Part shown: piece by piece, positions 11,679-24,247 of the stretch | Layout: every line of letters starts with the position of its first letter | Numbering within the stretch: position 1 is the first letter of the stretch | Assembly: GCA_019454045.1 (NCBI GenBank) | Contig: SKCR01038862.1 | Span: 62,001 to 126,000 of the forward strand | Direction of reading: 5' to 3' | DNA: 64,000 nt | Source: Zanthoxylum bungeanum | Taxonomy: Eukaryota > Streptophyta > Magnoliopsida > Sapindales > Rutaceae | Notes under the pieces: generated by a model | The model's input: the letters and a program-made list of their open reading frames with translations, nothing else | Databases searched by the model: none | Told to the model about the DNA's origin: nothing | Position numbers and translations under genes: made by a program

Positions 11679-13792
11679 TGTTGAGTTTTTCTAAGGTCCC
11701 AAGATCAAATCTAAGCATGAAACAATGAGTGAACACATCAACGGAGGTAGCGGAATACTCACATCGATCGGTTGAGTCGATTTGGAGGCGAAACGAAGCC
11801 AAAACTTCACTGTTTTGGGCGCACATGAACTGCAGTCCACTGTCCACGTTTTTCAGTTTTGAGTTGAGAAAACGGAGCTCCAAGCCTCGTCCGACGGATC
11901 CCGGCTCATGGGTGAACCTCCCTACCACCTTCGCAAGACTCCCAAGTGTGCTAGCACTTGATTTATCACCATGAAAACACTCTTGGCTTCCCTATGGCTC
12001 ACATTTTTCTGGTTCAAAACCAGTCCCCATTTTGTTGTGTTTGGGCGTGAGGAAGAGAGAGCAAAATGAGAGAGAAGAGATTTTGTGTAAATGAATGGAA
12101 TGGTCAAACCTTTTCCAAAAGGTTTATATATTTTCTAATTAAAATACAAAAAACCATTACTAAATGATTTAATTAAAATCAAAAGCAAAAGTCTTTCCCT
12201 CCAAACACTATTACACCTACCCACCCATCACTATTCTAGTCACTTTATTAAGTGATTTGATGGTGTCAATCATCAATCACTCAATCACATCAATCAATCA
12301 ATCAATCACATCACTCAAAGTGACGTTTGATTTGACGCTTGATGTGACTGATTGATTCGACGCTTGATGTGACTTGCGTCGCCGCACTCGAATTCGAAAT
12401 ACGAATGCGCTCGCAATCACACTCGGGCTCGGGTTCGCTAATTCTAAATTAACGATTTTTCCGTCGCGTCGTAATTAAGTGATTACGCCTAGCGAATTCA
12501 CTATTCACGTCGCTAACGAATTAATTCTAAATTAATTCGTTCGCCCGAATTAAAATCTAATTTTAATTCCGCGTCGAAATCTAATTTCGTTTAATATATC
12601 GAATATATTAATTCATCGATTAATTCCAAATTAATCATTATCTCTCTCTCGACGATATTTTATCCTAGATAAAATTCTCCGTAATTAATCCTAGATTAAT
12701 TTTCTCTCTCTTCTATATAATCCCAGATTATTCAAGAGTGCGAGTTGTGCGTCATCGGTGGATTATCGGGAAGCGACCCATGAGATCTCCGGATAAGTTG
12801 GCTATAAATACGGTCGTCGGTGTAACCGAATCACGTACGTACCAAGTACTACGTTCTACCGATTTACGAGACAAGGTCAACTCCTAGCAAAGTACCAAGT
12901 CTACCCAATTCTCCGGACATATCCTTTTAAGAATATTTAGATCTATATCAAGCGTAGTATACTCGTATTGTGCATATCGGCCCAGTATCGGATAGTCACG
13001 TGTTAGGGCTGGGGCTGGATAAGTGTCTGCCCCGTCCGAAACACATATCGGATGTCTGGTAACTAGTCTCTATAATCGGATATTCATGACCTGGTCATAA
13101 TATCACGATTGGATGCGCATCACTTAAGAGCACTAATACCGTATCCTGCGTGACATCATCTCCACTATGACTGGAGTGATACTTCCGTCTCGACATCACA
13201 TCCAATACTCTACGACTCTCTGATAAACCCAGAAGTGGTAGACACAGAACCGGTTCAAAGCCCCCAACCACCAAATCCAAAGTTTATCGATTATCGTAAG
13301 TATTAGCGATGCAAGTCTCAGGTTAAGACTATACACACCTACCTCGATTTCGGCCTCCCATAGACACCTATTCATAATACCAATGGGATTCCGAAGGGGT
13401 CTATCCAGAGCGAAGCTGTTTCCCGTACCATCGGTGAAACACGACCTCCTATCGCACTTGCATAAGTCTCCAACACTTATATATATGAGAACTATGCCGT
13501 TGTGCCCTCACAACGCGCACAAGTGCAATACTAGCCTATTCCGCATTATCGATGTCCAGTCTCGATAATACTACGGCTAGGGATATTTAATGATTAATCC
13601 TTCGTGGACTGATACTACTGTCTCATATCATCTCAATCCAGGAACTAATCATAGGGACCTCTCTTCATTTATATATCTATGGTGATCTAATCACAAATGA
13701 TGAGAGTGCAATTTCCTTGTTACATAGTTAATTTGCTACAACAACACAATGTTCTGTGCAAATAGTGACGCTATGGGTCATATTATCCAACA
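11679..13792 (-). repeat. Copia-B 3' LTR (left copy)
   Basis: It matches 19625-21731 nearly base for base; differences seen by eye are mostly 1-3 bp indels. A TATA-like box (minus strand) lies near 13668-13680. A CAAT-rich microsatellite sits near 12285-12310. The ORFs at 13095-13280 (minus) and 13383-13568 (plus) recur in both LTRs and have no recognisable domain. Confidence 0.9.
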
Positions 13793-13805
13793 ATCTCCCA
13801 CTTGG
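13793..13805 (-). other. Polypurine tract of Copia-B
   Basis: The minus strand reads CCAAGTGGGAGAT directly before the LTR, the same form as in Copia-C. Confidence 0.8.
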
Positions 13806-13989
13806 CACGTAGCGAGTCACTCAAGTGTTCCAACACTTGAACTATGTAAGGTTCGCTCAAATTGCTGAGGAAAGGTTTTCGTCAGCGGATTTTCTGTTTA
13901 TCGTCTGACGCGATTTACACGATCATCACATCGCCACGATGTATGATCCGAACGAATCAGATGATATAGAAGTATATATCTGGATCGTC

Positions 13990-16600
13990 GATGAGACCTT
14001 TAATTCCTTAGCCTGTGCTGACGCCTAGTTCAGCTGCTAACAGAACTATATCTAATCTAATTAGATTTATGTTCGATCCAAATGGCTTCTTTTGCTGCCT
14101 CAGCTGCAGCAATAATCCGTATCCGTATTTGTTGTTTATTCGGCAACAGTTATCTTGCTTGGAATATTTCCAGCTCACTGTCCCGTTATTCAAACTTTAT
14201 AGTACCGTAGTATTTAATAGTTTGGAAACTTGCAGCGGTGATCCCAGTCACTTCAAGTTCTCCTTCTCCATAGTTTAAGACAGCATCTTTAGTTCTCTAA
14301 GATACTAACAGATGTTCTCAATTTCAATTTAGTGACTATCATCACTAGATTGACCCGATTGTGACTCCATATGCTCGAAGCGTATGAGACACCAATACAA
14401 GTACATTTTAAATGTACGATTTCCCAGAGAGTGTTAACAACTCCAAATCTATCCCAGTAGATCTTTATTCCTTGAATAAAGGTTGTTACTCCCCAGAATT
14501 CTACGGAGAATTTTTATTGAAAGAATATCTATGAAAGCCAAGCTTTCACCTTGTATTATGGGAATTTCACTTGTCAGTGCCCTCTCCCACTAACCTCCTT
14601 ATATACACAAGAATTATTTCGTTTTGAGTCAAATCATAAACCATTATGATTATTTCAAAACGACAGTTCCAAGAATCCTATGCTTGCATTGATCCAAACA
14701 TGGATCGAATAACCCGCAAACCTTGTTTGTCGGTTATACAAAATCGTCAGAATGTTGTAAACATTCTCCAAAAGGTTCCTTTTCAGGAAAGCGATTTTGA
14801 TTTATAACTGACACATTTCATAAATGAAATATACAGTTATTTTCAAGCATTTTCAAAATGGATTTACCATGGCAACAGGTAAAAGGTTGAACCGTTATTA
14901 ACACAATGTTGATAACGATACCTTTCCGTCAAAAGCCCAGCTTTGTACGTTGGTATGTTGCCATCCATGTATGTCTTCCTTGAAGACGTTTAATGTACCA
15001 ATAGGCACAATGCCTTATGGTACAACAACTAGTATCCAAATAGTTGTTATACATGGAATCCATTTCGGATTCATGGCACTTGCCATAACAGGGAGTCGAT
15101 ACCTCGTATCACTTCCTCTAAAACGTAGTCGGATGGTACACCCACCATAAGATTGACATCTTCATGGGGCGAGATCAGAAACCCATACCCTAGGTTGTTT
15201 TCTGACTCTATCCGATCTACGAAGTTCTTGTGTATTTGAAGATTAATGGTATAGATTCATCATAGATGAACTATTTGTGTTCCATTAAGGACTTCGTGCC
15301 TTGAACAGTGTTACTCTCCGATTTTCATCGAGTATCACTATCCTCCCACTGACCACTGCATATCGGTATTCCTCTCAGGAAAACCGCATGGTGAGCAACA
15401 ATTACATTGTTCTCATGTGGGATTTATAAGTACTATACTTAAGGTTTCCTTAGGATAACCTATTTAGGCACTTATCCAATTTGGGTCTTTAGTTTGGTAT
15501 TAACCAAACGTTATGCCTGGCATACCCAAATTATCAGGAATGAGAAACCCGTTTCTTTCCTGTTCATATCCTATATGATATCTGTCAAACAGATTTATAT
15601 GGAACCTTATTCTAAATAAGTTTTGCACTGTTAATACATGTCCCATTGAAGGAAATAGTAGCTCAGAGCGACTCGTGATAAACCTTATCATGTCCAACAA
15701 AATTTGGTTTTTGGTTCGGACACACCGTCTAACTGACGTGTCACGGGAGGAGTCCTCATATGAAAGAATACCGTACCGTACTCTTTCATGTACGTATGAA
15801 ACTTACTGCAAGTAATTTCCATTACGGTCTTACCGTGGCGGAATAATACTATAGCCGATCTGTTTTATATTTCGTGTCGAAACTCTAAAGTTTCCGATCT
15901 GTGTTCTTCAAAAGAAACACATAACCATAACGTGATGCCACATTCGTTAAGGTCACGAAATATTCATGTTCACATCTAGCCTAGCTAGATATGGGCCCAC
16001 TAACTTCACCATGAATAGGGCTAACAGATCGGTGGCCCTTTTACTATTACCAAGTAAATAGTATTTTAGGTATTTATCCTAATAAACTAGATTCGTAGAC
16101 CTTATTTGAATAGTCAAATCAGTCCTAGTACCCACTCTTCAAAAGTGTGGATATACGATTCTCGTTTAATTGTGTCCTAGACAACAATGCCACAAATAAG
16201 TCTCATTGATCAAATCAATTTGAGCTATTTATTTGTCATTTTATATGTTTGAGATTTTAATATTCAAAATATAAATTATGTTATTAACATCTAATGTATT
16301 TATCTCAGTATCATCTTTATATAATGAAACACTTTAGTGTTCTAGAATATAAAGGTTTTATCCGCAACGGATTAAACACTGATATAGAGATAATGTTTCT
16401 AGTCAAACTAGTTACATTACATACATCATAACATTTCCTAATTTAAGTACATACCCTAAGGGTAGTTCCTAACTTAGGTATCTACGGTCGAAACAGCGAC
16501 TTTCGTCCCGTTTCCGATTCGCAGAGAAATCTCGGCTTGAAGTCAGTATCCAGCTCACAGCGGATTCTGAACATCAATACATATATGTTATTATGTACCA
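13990..16600 (-). pseudogene. Copia-B pol remnants (protease, integrase, RT, RNase H)
   Basis: On the minus strand, short pieces align in order with Copia-C pol. Protease-like sequence lies near 16430-16560. An integrase C-terminal part (LDMIRFITSRSELL) lies at 15500-15700. The start of RT lies near 14990-15120. RNase H is at 14000-14200 (NNGTVSWKYSKQ, then an alanine-rich AAAEAAKEA stretch in another frame). Frames change every few dozen codons and no domain is complete. Decay is far stronger than in the flanking LTRs. Confidence 0.75.
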
Positions 16601-19600
16601 CACTAAGTATTTAAAATCCAATTTCAATACTAGTAGTGAACATAACTTTGACAAATTTTTTAAAGTTAGAGCCTCGCCCCTTCTTTAATTCCTTCGTGTC
16701 TTCCATATCCAAATGGTAGTCACTTTGGGATATGTCAATTATCCTTTCAATATTTCACAAACCTTTGGCCAAGCCTTGGGTTTCGGAATATCGAAACGAT
16801 ATGCACCTTGTGCACATGCCCAATTGCAAACTTTGACTTTTCTCCACTAGAATAGTCAATTAATTCTCCAAGAATTATTAATTGCAATTTTAATACTTTT
16901 AAATCTAATGATAGATTTATTATTAAGCACTAAAGTCATCATCACATAAATCTTCCAAAGGATTTTATGCTCTACTATTTGCTTAATTATGGGCTTAGTC
17001 ATAATAAGTTATTTTATCAAATAAATTAACCTATTATTTATTCCCAATTGAAAATTAAATCATTTAAAACATTTAATCCAAGGATTATATATTTTAAATA
17101 TTCAACTTTTCAATTCTTTCTTGATTTTAATAGTCCAACTATTTAATCAATTTAATAAGGTACTATTTATTATAATGATTACAATAATCCAATTATTTAA
17201 TCAACTATAATTTTAATATTGATTACTATAATCCAATTATAAAATCAACTATCATTTTAATTCAATTATATTGATTACTATAATCCAATTATAAAATCAA
17301 CTATATATTGAATGAGTTTGTATATAGTCCAACTATATATATTTTAAAACAACAACGTAAAATATTGACGAATGATATTTGTTTGAGCGTGTATGGCGAG
17401 TAATTGAACGAATGTTGCAAATTCAATACTTGCCTCCCACTATTTTTCGTCGAGTCTCTAACCCTCTGTGGAGTACTCGGGAAACCGCGTTTCCTAGTGG
17501 GCTGGGATCCTGTCAAATAACATACAACCTTGACTTTGGCCAACAAGCTGTATGCTACTTAACCAGGTAGATCTCACAGATCAATTGGATCCAATCCAAT
17601 TCCCAGATCCGGTTAGGCGGACATCCAAGTCCTAAACATATTACATATGCCAATGTATCTAATACATTTTCTAACCTTATCCTCCGAATCATCTAGGCCT
17701 TGGCTTTGGCACAACAAACCTAATGACTCCAGTTAAGCGGGACCCATTGACAAGGAAAGTTTCGTAATCAATGTCTTTGGACAAGAAGTGATCTTGACTT
17801 TGGCCAACAAATCACAACTTGGACTAGACACCGATGTGGAACAAAACTTTCATGATTCAAATACATCCAATTGACAAGGTCTTGACTTTGGCCAACAAAC
17901 CAATGCCATCAGATCTTGAACAAGAATCATTCAATGGAAGGATAATCGCTTAATATAAAACGAGGGTTTTTCGCGTGCAAATTGGCTACCAATTTAATTA
18001 TCTTTGTTAGGTCTCATCATCATACACCCTTAAACATGCATTCTAAACACATAATAAAGCGAGTATGAAATAAAATAATAATGATATGCGGATGGATACT
18101 TTAACACATTGATCCTAGATCAAATCTCTCCTCTCTCCTTTCTCACTCAAGCTAGCACTAGTATTACTTCTACCGTTACACTACACTTCTAAAGAACCTC
18201 ATATACATAGAGGGGAATAGGTGAGAAGAGAATACAAGAAAAGAAGGTGATAAGGCTGGACACGCAGGTCCAATTTAATAAATCGAATTTATTACAACAA
18301 TTTCTAAAATTGCCCACCCATCTAATATCCATCCGATATGCATTATTCATTCAACACAACCAAGTATTCACACATATAAGCATGTTATCAATCAATCTAA
18401 TCAAATTAATTAATCTGATAATTAGGTGATCATCCAATGTTCAAACAACGATTTGATTTTGATCGAGTCAAACTCGTTTTTGCGAATAAGTACTTAAAGT
18501 ACGAATTCATGAATTAAATTAAACTACATTATTAAATCTAATTTAACATGTATTTAAAACTAATTCACTATTCAATTCCAAATTGAAACATTACACTTTA
18601 TTTAATAAACCTTTTACGATTTAAATTCCAAATCTAATCGTAACGCGTCTCAAACCGATTAACGTCCAACGTCAATTCAATTAAAGTCCAATGGGCTTTT
18701 GATTGATTTCTTAAGGCGTGGACTTTTGGTCAACTCGGGTCAAACCGATAACCAAAGTCCAATCCGGGATTTACCCCCCATAAGCCCATAAATCAATCTT
18801 GGCCCATTAGGCCCAATTGAACTTTAAAGGTTCATTAAGTCGCATTGGGCTTTATGGTTAAGGTTTTGGGCCCAATTGGATCCAATCCATTTGGCCTAAA
18901 CCAAACTTGATAAATCAAGCCCAATAGGCCCAATACAACAATTCAAGCCCAAATCCAATTTAAGAAGCCTAAATAATTAAATTACACTAATCCAATTACG
19001 CAATTTAATTACCTAAAGTGCGTTACATGATTAATCGACTAAAACAATATTTCTAAAACACAATATTACTCCAATTAATCATGCTAAATTCATTATCACA
19101 TGTCCAACACATAAATGAAAAATCAAACCCATTTACATGCTTTCATGCTCTCGGCCAAGGGAGTGATTTTATGTCCAATTCGGTTTCAATCCAATTAACC
19201 CGCAATCGACATAAATACATATCCCGAATGATTTCCAACACATCCAATTATCAAAAATCAAAATTTACCAAGACATTAGGGCATATACACATTCGGCCAA
19301 GTGAGGAATTTGGGGTTTTTGTCCGATTCGAAATCCAATCCAATTCGATTCAAATTAACGTCAACCTAATCGATTCTAACTCATCAAATGAATCAAAACA
19401 AAAAATTCCAAGATCCAAAAATCCCATGAACATTCGGCCAACATGTTATATTTGGGGAAAATTATTCCAAATGGATTTCATCAAATTGATCCAACCAAAA
19501 TGAAATTAAACATCATTTAAACATGCTCAATCAAACAATTTAACCAAATCATGCTCAAAATCAACCTTACCCAAATTTTAAGCCCTACAAATTTCATGCT

Positions 19601-19610
19601 TGCAACTATA
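16601..19610 (-). other. Copia-B gag relic and long leader, non-coding
   Basis: The segment is AT-rich with no supported coding region; the gag position (about 16.6-17.3 kb) holds only AT-rich sequence. The leader shares blocks with the Copia-C leader, including a GTTTCCCGAGTACTC-like stretch at about 17478-17490. Four copies of the TTG(T)TG(G/T)GCCAAAG(T/C)CAAG motif occur on the minus strand near 17530-17548, 17699-17717, 17791-17811 and 17881-17900. The 140-residue plus-strand frame at 19081-19503 runs against the element and has no recognisable domain. Confidence 0.6.
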
Positions 19611-19623
19611 GCTCTTGATGCCA
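19611..19623 (-). other. Primer-binding site of Copia-B
   Basis: The minus strand reads TGGCATCAAGAGC one base inside the right LTR. This resembles the tRNA-Met-type site and shows that the right LTR is the 5' LTR. Confidence 0.75.
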
Positions 19624-19624
19624 T

Positions 19625-21731
19625 TGTTGAGTTTTTCTAAGGTCCCAAGATCAAATCTAAGCATGAAACAATGAGTGAACACATCAACGGAGGTAGCGGA
19701 ATACTCACATCGATCGGTTGAGTCGATTTGGAGGCGAAACGAAGCCAAAACTTCACTGTTTGGGCGCACATGAACTGCAGCAGTCCACTGTCACGTTTTC
19801 AGTTTTGAGTGAGAAAACGGAGCTCCAAGCCTCGTCCGACGGATCCCGGCTCATGGGTGAACCTCCCTACCACCTTCGCAAGACTCCCAAGTGTGCTAGC
19901 ACTTGATTTATCACCATGAAAATCACTCTTGGCTTCCCTATGGCTCACGATTTTTCTGGTTCAAAACCAGTCCCCATTTTGTGTGTTTGGGCGTGAGGAA
20001 GAGAGAGCAAAATGAGAGAGAAGAGATTTTGTGTAAATGAATGGAATGGTCAAACCTTTTCCAAAAGGGTTATATATTTTCTAATTAAAATACAAAAAAA
20101 CCAATTACTAAATGATTTAATTAAAATCAAAAGCAAAAGTCTTTCCCTCCAAACACTATTACACCTACACCCATCAACTATTCATAGTCACTTTATTAAA
20201 GTGATTTGATGGTGTCAATCAATCAATCAACTCAATCACATCAATCAATCACATCACTCAAAGTGACGTTTGATTTGACGCTTGATGCGACTGATTGATT
20301 CGACGCTTGATGCGACTTGCGACGCCGCACTCGAATTCGAAATACGAATGCGCTCGCAATCACACTCGGGCTCGGGTTCGCTAATTCTAAATTAACGATT
20401 TTTCCGTCGCGTCGTAATTAAGTGATTACGCCTAGCGAATTCACTATTCACGTCGCTAACGAATTAATTCTAAATTAATTCGTTCGCCCGAATTAAAATC
20501 TAATTTTAATTCCGCGTCGAAATCTAATTTCGTTTAATATATCGAATATATTAATTCATCGATTAATTCCAAATTAATCATTATCTCTCTCTCGACGATA
20601 TTTTATCCTAGATAAATATCTCCGTAATTAATCCTAGATTAATTTTCTCTCTCTTCTATATAATCCCAGATTATTCAAGAGTGCGAGTTGTGCGTCATCG
20701 GTGGATTATCGGGAAGCGACCCATGAGATCTCCGGATAAGTTGGCTATAAATACGGTCGTCGGTGTAACCGAATCACGTACGTACCAAGTACTACGTTCT
20801 ACCGATTTACGAGACAAGGTCAACTCCTAGCAAAGTACCAAGTCTACCCAATTCTCCGGACATATCCTTTTAAGAATATTTAGATCTATATCAAGCGTAG
20901 TATACTCACGTATTGTGCATATCGGCCCAGTATCGGATAGTCACGTGTTAGGGCTGGGGCTGGATAAGTGTCTGCCCCGTCCGAAACACATATCGGATGT
21001 CTGGTAACTAGTCTCTATAATCGGATATTCATGACCTAGTCATAATATCACGATTGGATGCGCATCACTTAAGAGCACTAATACCGTATCCTGCGTGACA
21101 TCATCTCCACTATGACTGGAGTGATACTTCCGTCTCGACATCACATCCAATACTCTACGACTCTCTGATAACCCAGAAGTGGTAGACACAGAACCGGTTA
21201 AAGCCCCCAACCACCAAATCCAAAGTTTATCGATTATCGTAAGTATTAGCGATGCAAGTCTCAGGTTAAGACTATACACACCTACCTCGATTTCGGCCTC
21301 CCATAGACCCTATTCATAATACCAATGGGATTCCGAAGGGGTCTATCCAGAGCGAAGCTGTTTCCCGTACCATCGGTGAAACACGACCTCCTATCGCACT
21401 TGCATAAGTCTCCAACACTTATATATATGAGAACTATGCCGTTGTGCCCTCACAACGCGCACAAGTGCAATACTAGCCTATTCCGCATTATCGATGTCCA
21501 GTCTCGATAATACTACGGCTAGGGATATTTAATGATTAATCCTTCGTGGACTGATACTGTCTCATATCATCTCAATCCAGGAACTAATCATAGGGACCTC
21601 TCTTCATTTATATATCTATGGTGATCTAATCACAAATGATGAGAGTGCAATTTCCTTGTTACATAGTTAATTTGCTACAACAACACAATGTTCTGTGCAA
21701 ATAGTGACGCTATGGGTCATATTATCCAACA
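19625..21731 (-). repeat. Copia-B 5' LTR (right copy)
   Basis: The LTR is 2107 bp, from TGTTGAG to CCAACA, and the partner of 11679-13792. A TATA-like box on the minus strand lies near 21604-21616 and would drive transcription leftwards. Confidence 0.9.
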
Positions 21732-22638
21732 GTGGCAAGATTAGACATTAGAGGCACAACTGTCCAAACTATATAGCTTCCGTCAAATGAGAGAGAGCCT
21801 CTGCATCAGGTATGTTTATTTCCTTATTATTGATATATCTTTGGCTTGTGAAGCCATTGGTTCTTGATGTGTTTTAGATTCTACTAGTCCTACTCACATC
21901 TGTAATTTGTTGCAGGGACTGGGGGTCAGTAGGATGCTAGAAACAGGCGAGATACAGCTGCGTTTTGGGAATGGAAATTCTTTATTTGCAGCAGTCGTTG
22001 GCGAATACGAGATTCGTCTATCTAGAGGCAGCATCATTTTGACAAATTATGTTTTTGTGCCTAGTTGTGTAGCTAATATTATCTCCCTGATTTTATTAGA
22101 TACAAAAAGGTATCATATACATATTAAGAATCGTGCTATGTACATATATGATATGCATGATGTTTTGTTACACAAATGTTCAAATTCGCATGGTCATTAT
22201 ACTTTGCATGCCATTAGAGATGTTTATGAAATTGGGGATAATAAACATAAAAGATCTGAAATAACTAATACTAAATTATGGCACATGCGATTAGGTCATA
22301 TAGGTGTACGACGCCTGACCCATTTGGTTAAGAATGATTTGATTGAGAATCTAACCATAAAATCTTTTCCAACTTGTGAAACCTGTATTTAGGGTAAAAT
22401 GACCAAAGTCTCATTTGCTGGTGTTAGACATCGAGCCACTGACTTATTGGAGCTCGTACATAGTGATGTATGTGGTCCTAGAAGTCACATTGATCATAGT
22501 GGTTTTTCTTACTTTGTAACTTTTATGGATGATTTGTCACGGTATGGTTATGTTTTTTTGATGAAATATAAACTAAAAACCTTTGAAAAGTTCAAAGAAT
22601 TTCGAAACGAAGTAGAAAAATTTATTGTTTGTTCATAG
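21732..22638 (+). pseudogene. Copia-H zinc-knuckle remainder, protease region and integrase start
   Basis: The first codons complete the zinc knuckle begun before Copia-B (GKIRH, stop, RHNC). The protease region near 21877 reads DSTSPTHIC, so the catalytic DTG/DSG triplet is altered. The frame from 21907 runs through GAG-pre-integrase (LWHMRLGHIGVRRL; CETCI) to a TAG at 22390. It then runs through integrase (ELVHSDVCGP, FVTFMDD, KTFEKFKEFRNEVEKF) and ends near 22623. Integrase core end, RT and RNase H are missing, removed by a deletion that joins integrase to LTR sequence. Confidence 0.85.
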
Positions 22639-22639
22639 C

Positions 22640-24247
22640 GTAGATTTGACTTTAAATCTATTTCTCCGGAACAATTCGGATAACCTATGACAGTGGGATT
22701 ACATATATGCGATGACTTCAACTTGGATGGTTTAACTTGATTATCTGTGGTTGTCGTAATTTGTGAGTGGACAAATTATAGACATGGAAATAGTTTCCGT
22801 GACAAATAAACTTGAATATAGAGAGTCCTAGAAGTACTCGTTGAGCACCTGTACAATTAATTATGGATAAGTTGGTTAAATTTTGACACTTATTTTATTA
22901 TTAATTAATTAATTATTAATTAATTATTAATAATGATAAAATGGAAGAATATTCTTGGAATACTATTACATAATATTATTTTGTCCTTTGTTAATTAGAT
23001 AAATTAATTAATTAAATAGTTAATTAATTTATTCATTTGGATAATAATGTTATTGGAATATTCTTATATAATTGGCAAATTTTGATTTGCTATTCCATGT
23101 AATTTGGACACATGGATTTCATTAACAAAAATCAAAATAATAATTTCATTTTAGATAAGATCAAAATGGTGTCAAATATTTAGCCACAAAATTGATTAAT
23201 TTTGTTGAAAAATACATCAAATTTCCAATCATTAGGGTTATTTTACTATAAAAATAAATTTATTTCATTTTACAAGTTTAGTCACTCTCATATGTTGAGA
23301 AACAAAAGAAAAAACGAGTTAGGGTTCTAAACAATTGAACAGCATCAAAGGAGAAGAAATTGATTAATTGGAAGCTTGGAATTAAGGTAATGAAAGTTTC
23401 AAATTTCCAATTTCTTAATTTTTATTTCTTAAGCATGGAAATATGTATTGGATATGTATTTTGCATGTCTTAAAATTGTATGTATCTTGGATATATATAA
23501 AAATCAAAATTTGGTGTTTATTGTATAGTAAACCTTAATAGTTTTCTTTATTAAGCATGTGTTGTAGATTAATTAGGGAATTAATCTCAAAATTGAATAT
23601 TGTCATTCTAGAGTGATGTTACCACTCTAATGTTTCCTAGAATTATTCTTGTAACTTTATATTGTGGTGATTAACTTTGTGTAAATTAAATGGATTAATT
23701 TAGTGAATAAATTGGATAATGGCATGAAAATTGGACAAAAATAAAAACTGGATCAGATTTATTTTTATTATATATAACATAATATTTTTCATGTAAAAAT
23801 ATATTATTAGGATGATTTTGGATGTGTATTGGGTGGTGGATAAATTTCAAAAATTATTTCGGGATGAAAACGCGAGAAAACAGTGAAATTCATGTTGAAA
23901 CGAGCTTGTTGCGTCACGACTGTTAAACCAACGAACTGGGCACTGTTCGGGAAGTCATAGGGCTGACCAAACACTACCCCAGTGACCAGATTAGCCGAAC
24001 TCGACGGTTGATCAATCGATTTGACTGTTTGCCCGTTATGCGTATTATTTTTGAAAAATATTTTTTTTAAAATAATTTGTCGTGTTTTGAAATATATTAT
24101 GTTATTAAATGTTAATAAATAATATGTTTAAACTCATTTGAGTGAATTAAAAATATTTGATATTAAGTAATTCGCTTAAAAAATTTTAAATATTTAAAAA
24201 CCATTTTTCGCCTTCCAATGCGCCCTTCCGTTGCGTTCACTCCTAGA
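22640..24247 (+). repeat. 3' LTR of Copia-H (left end uncertain)
   Basis: The right part, 23504-24247, matches 1-731. The left part cannot be checked because the 5' LTR runs out of the window, so the start is placed where coding sequence ends. A TATA-like box (ACTATAAAAA) lies at about 23245-23254. The LTR ends in CTAGA at 24247, with CTACA at the 5' copy. Confidence 0.65.

Larger units (their letters stand above)
11679..21731 (-). mobile_element. Copia-B, full-length Copia retrotransposon with decayed coding region
   Basis: Two LTRs of 2114 and 2107 bp begin TGTTGAG and end CCAACA, flanked by the perfect duplication GTGGC (11674-11678 and 21732-21736). The polypurine tract lies just inside the left LTR and the primer-binding site just inside the right LTR, both as reverse complements, so the element reads on the minus strand. 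Pol traces at 13990-16600 confirm this. LTR and leader are related to Copia-C. The LTRs appear very similar to each other, differing mainly by short indels, yet no coding domain is intact. Confidence 0.9.
1..24247 (+). mobile_element. Copia-H, fragmented Copia LTR retrotransposon hosting two nested elements
   Basis: The element is reconstructed from three collinear pieces: 1-821 (5' LTR end, primer-binding site, start of leader), 10220-11678 (rest of leader and gag) and 21732-24247 (zinc-knuckle remainder, protease region, start of integrase, 3' LTR). The pieces are separated by Copia-A and Copia-B. Bases 1-731 match 23504-24247 over their whole length, which identifies the LTR pair. The order gag, protease, GAG-pre-integrase, integrase is that of Copia elements. 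Integrase C-terminus, RT and RNase H are absent: coding sequence stops near 22623 and LTR sequence follows. The 5' flank is outside the window, so its target duplication cannot be tested; GGGAT follows the 3' end. Confidence 0.8.

Noticed and set aside
12285..12316. CAAT repeats as a possible regulatory array
   Set aside because: A short microsatellite inside the Copia-B LTR, variable between the two copies.
13383..13568. 61-residue ORF repeated at 21325-21510
   Set aside because: The duplication reflects the LTR pair of Copia-B, not a conserved gene.
19081..19503. 140-residue plus-strand ORF in Copia-B
   Set aside because: It runs opposite to the element in its non-coding leader and matches nothing recognisable; the Copia-C leader shows no equivalent.
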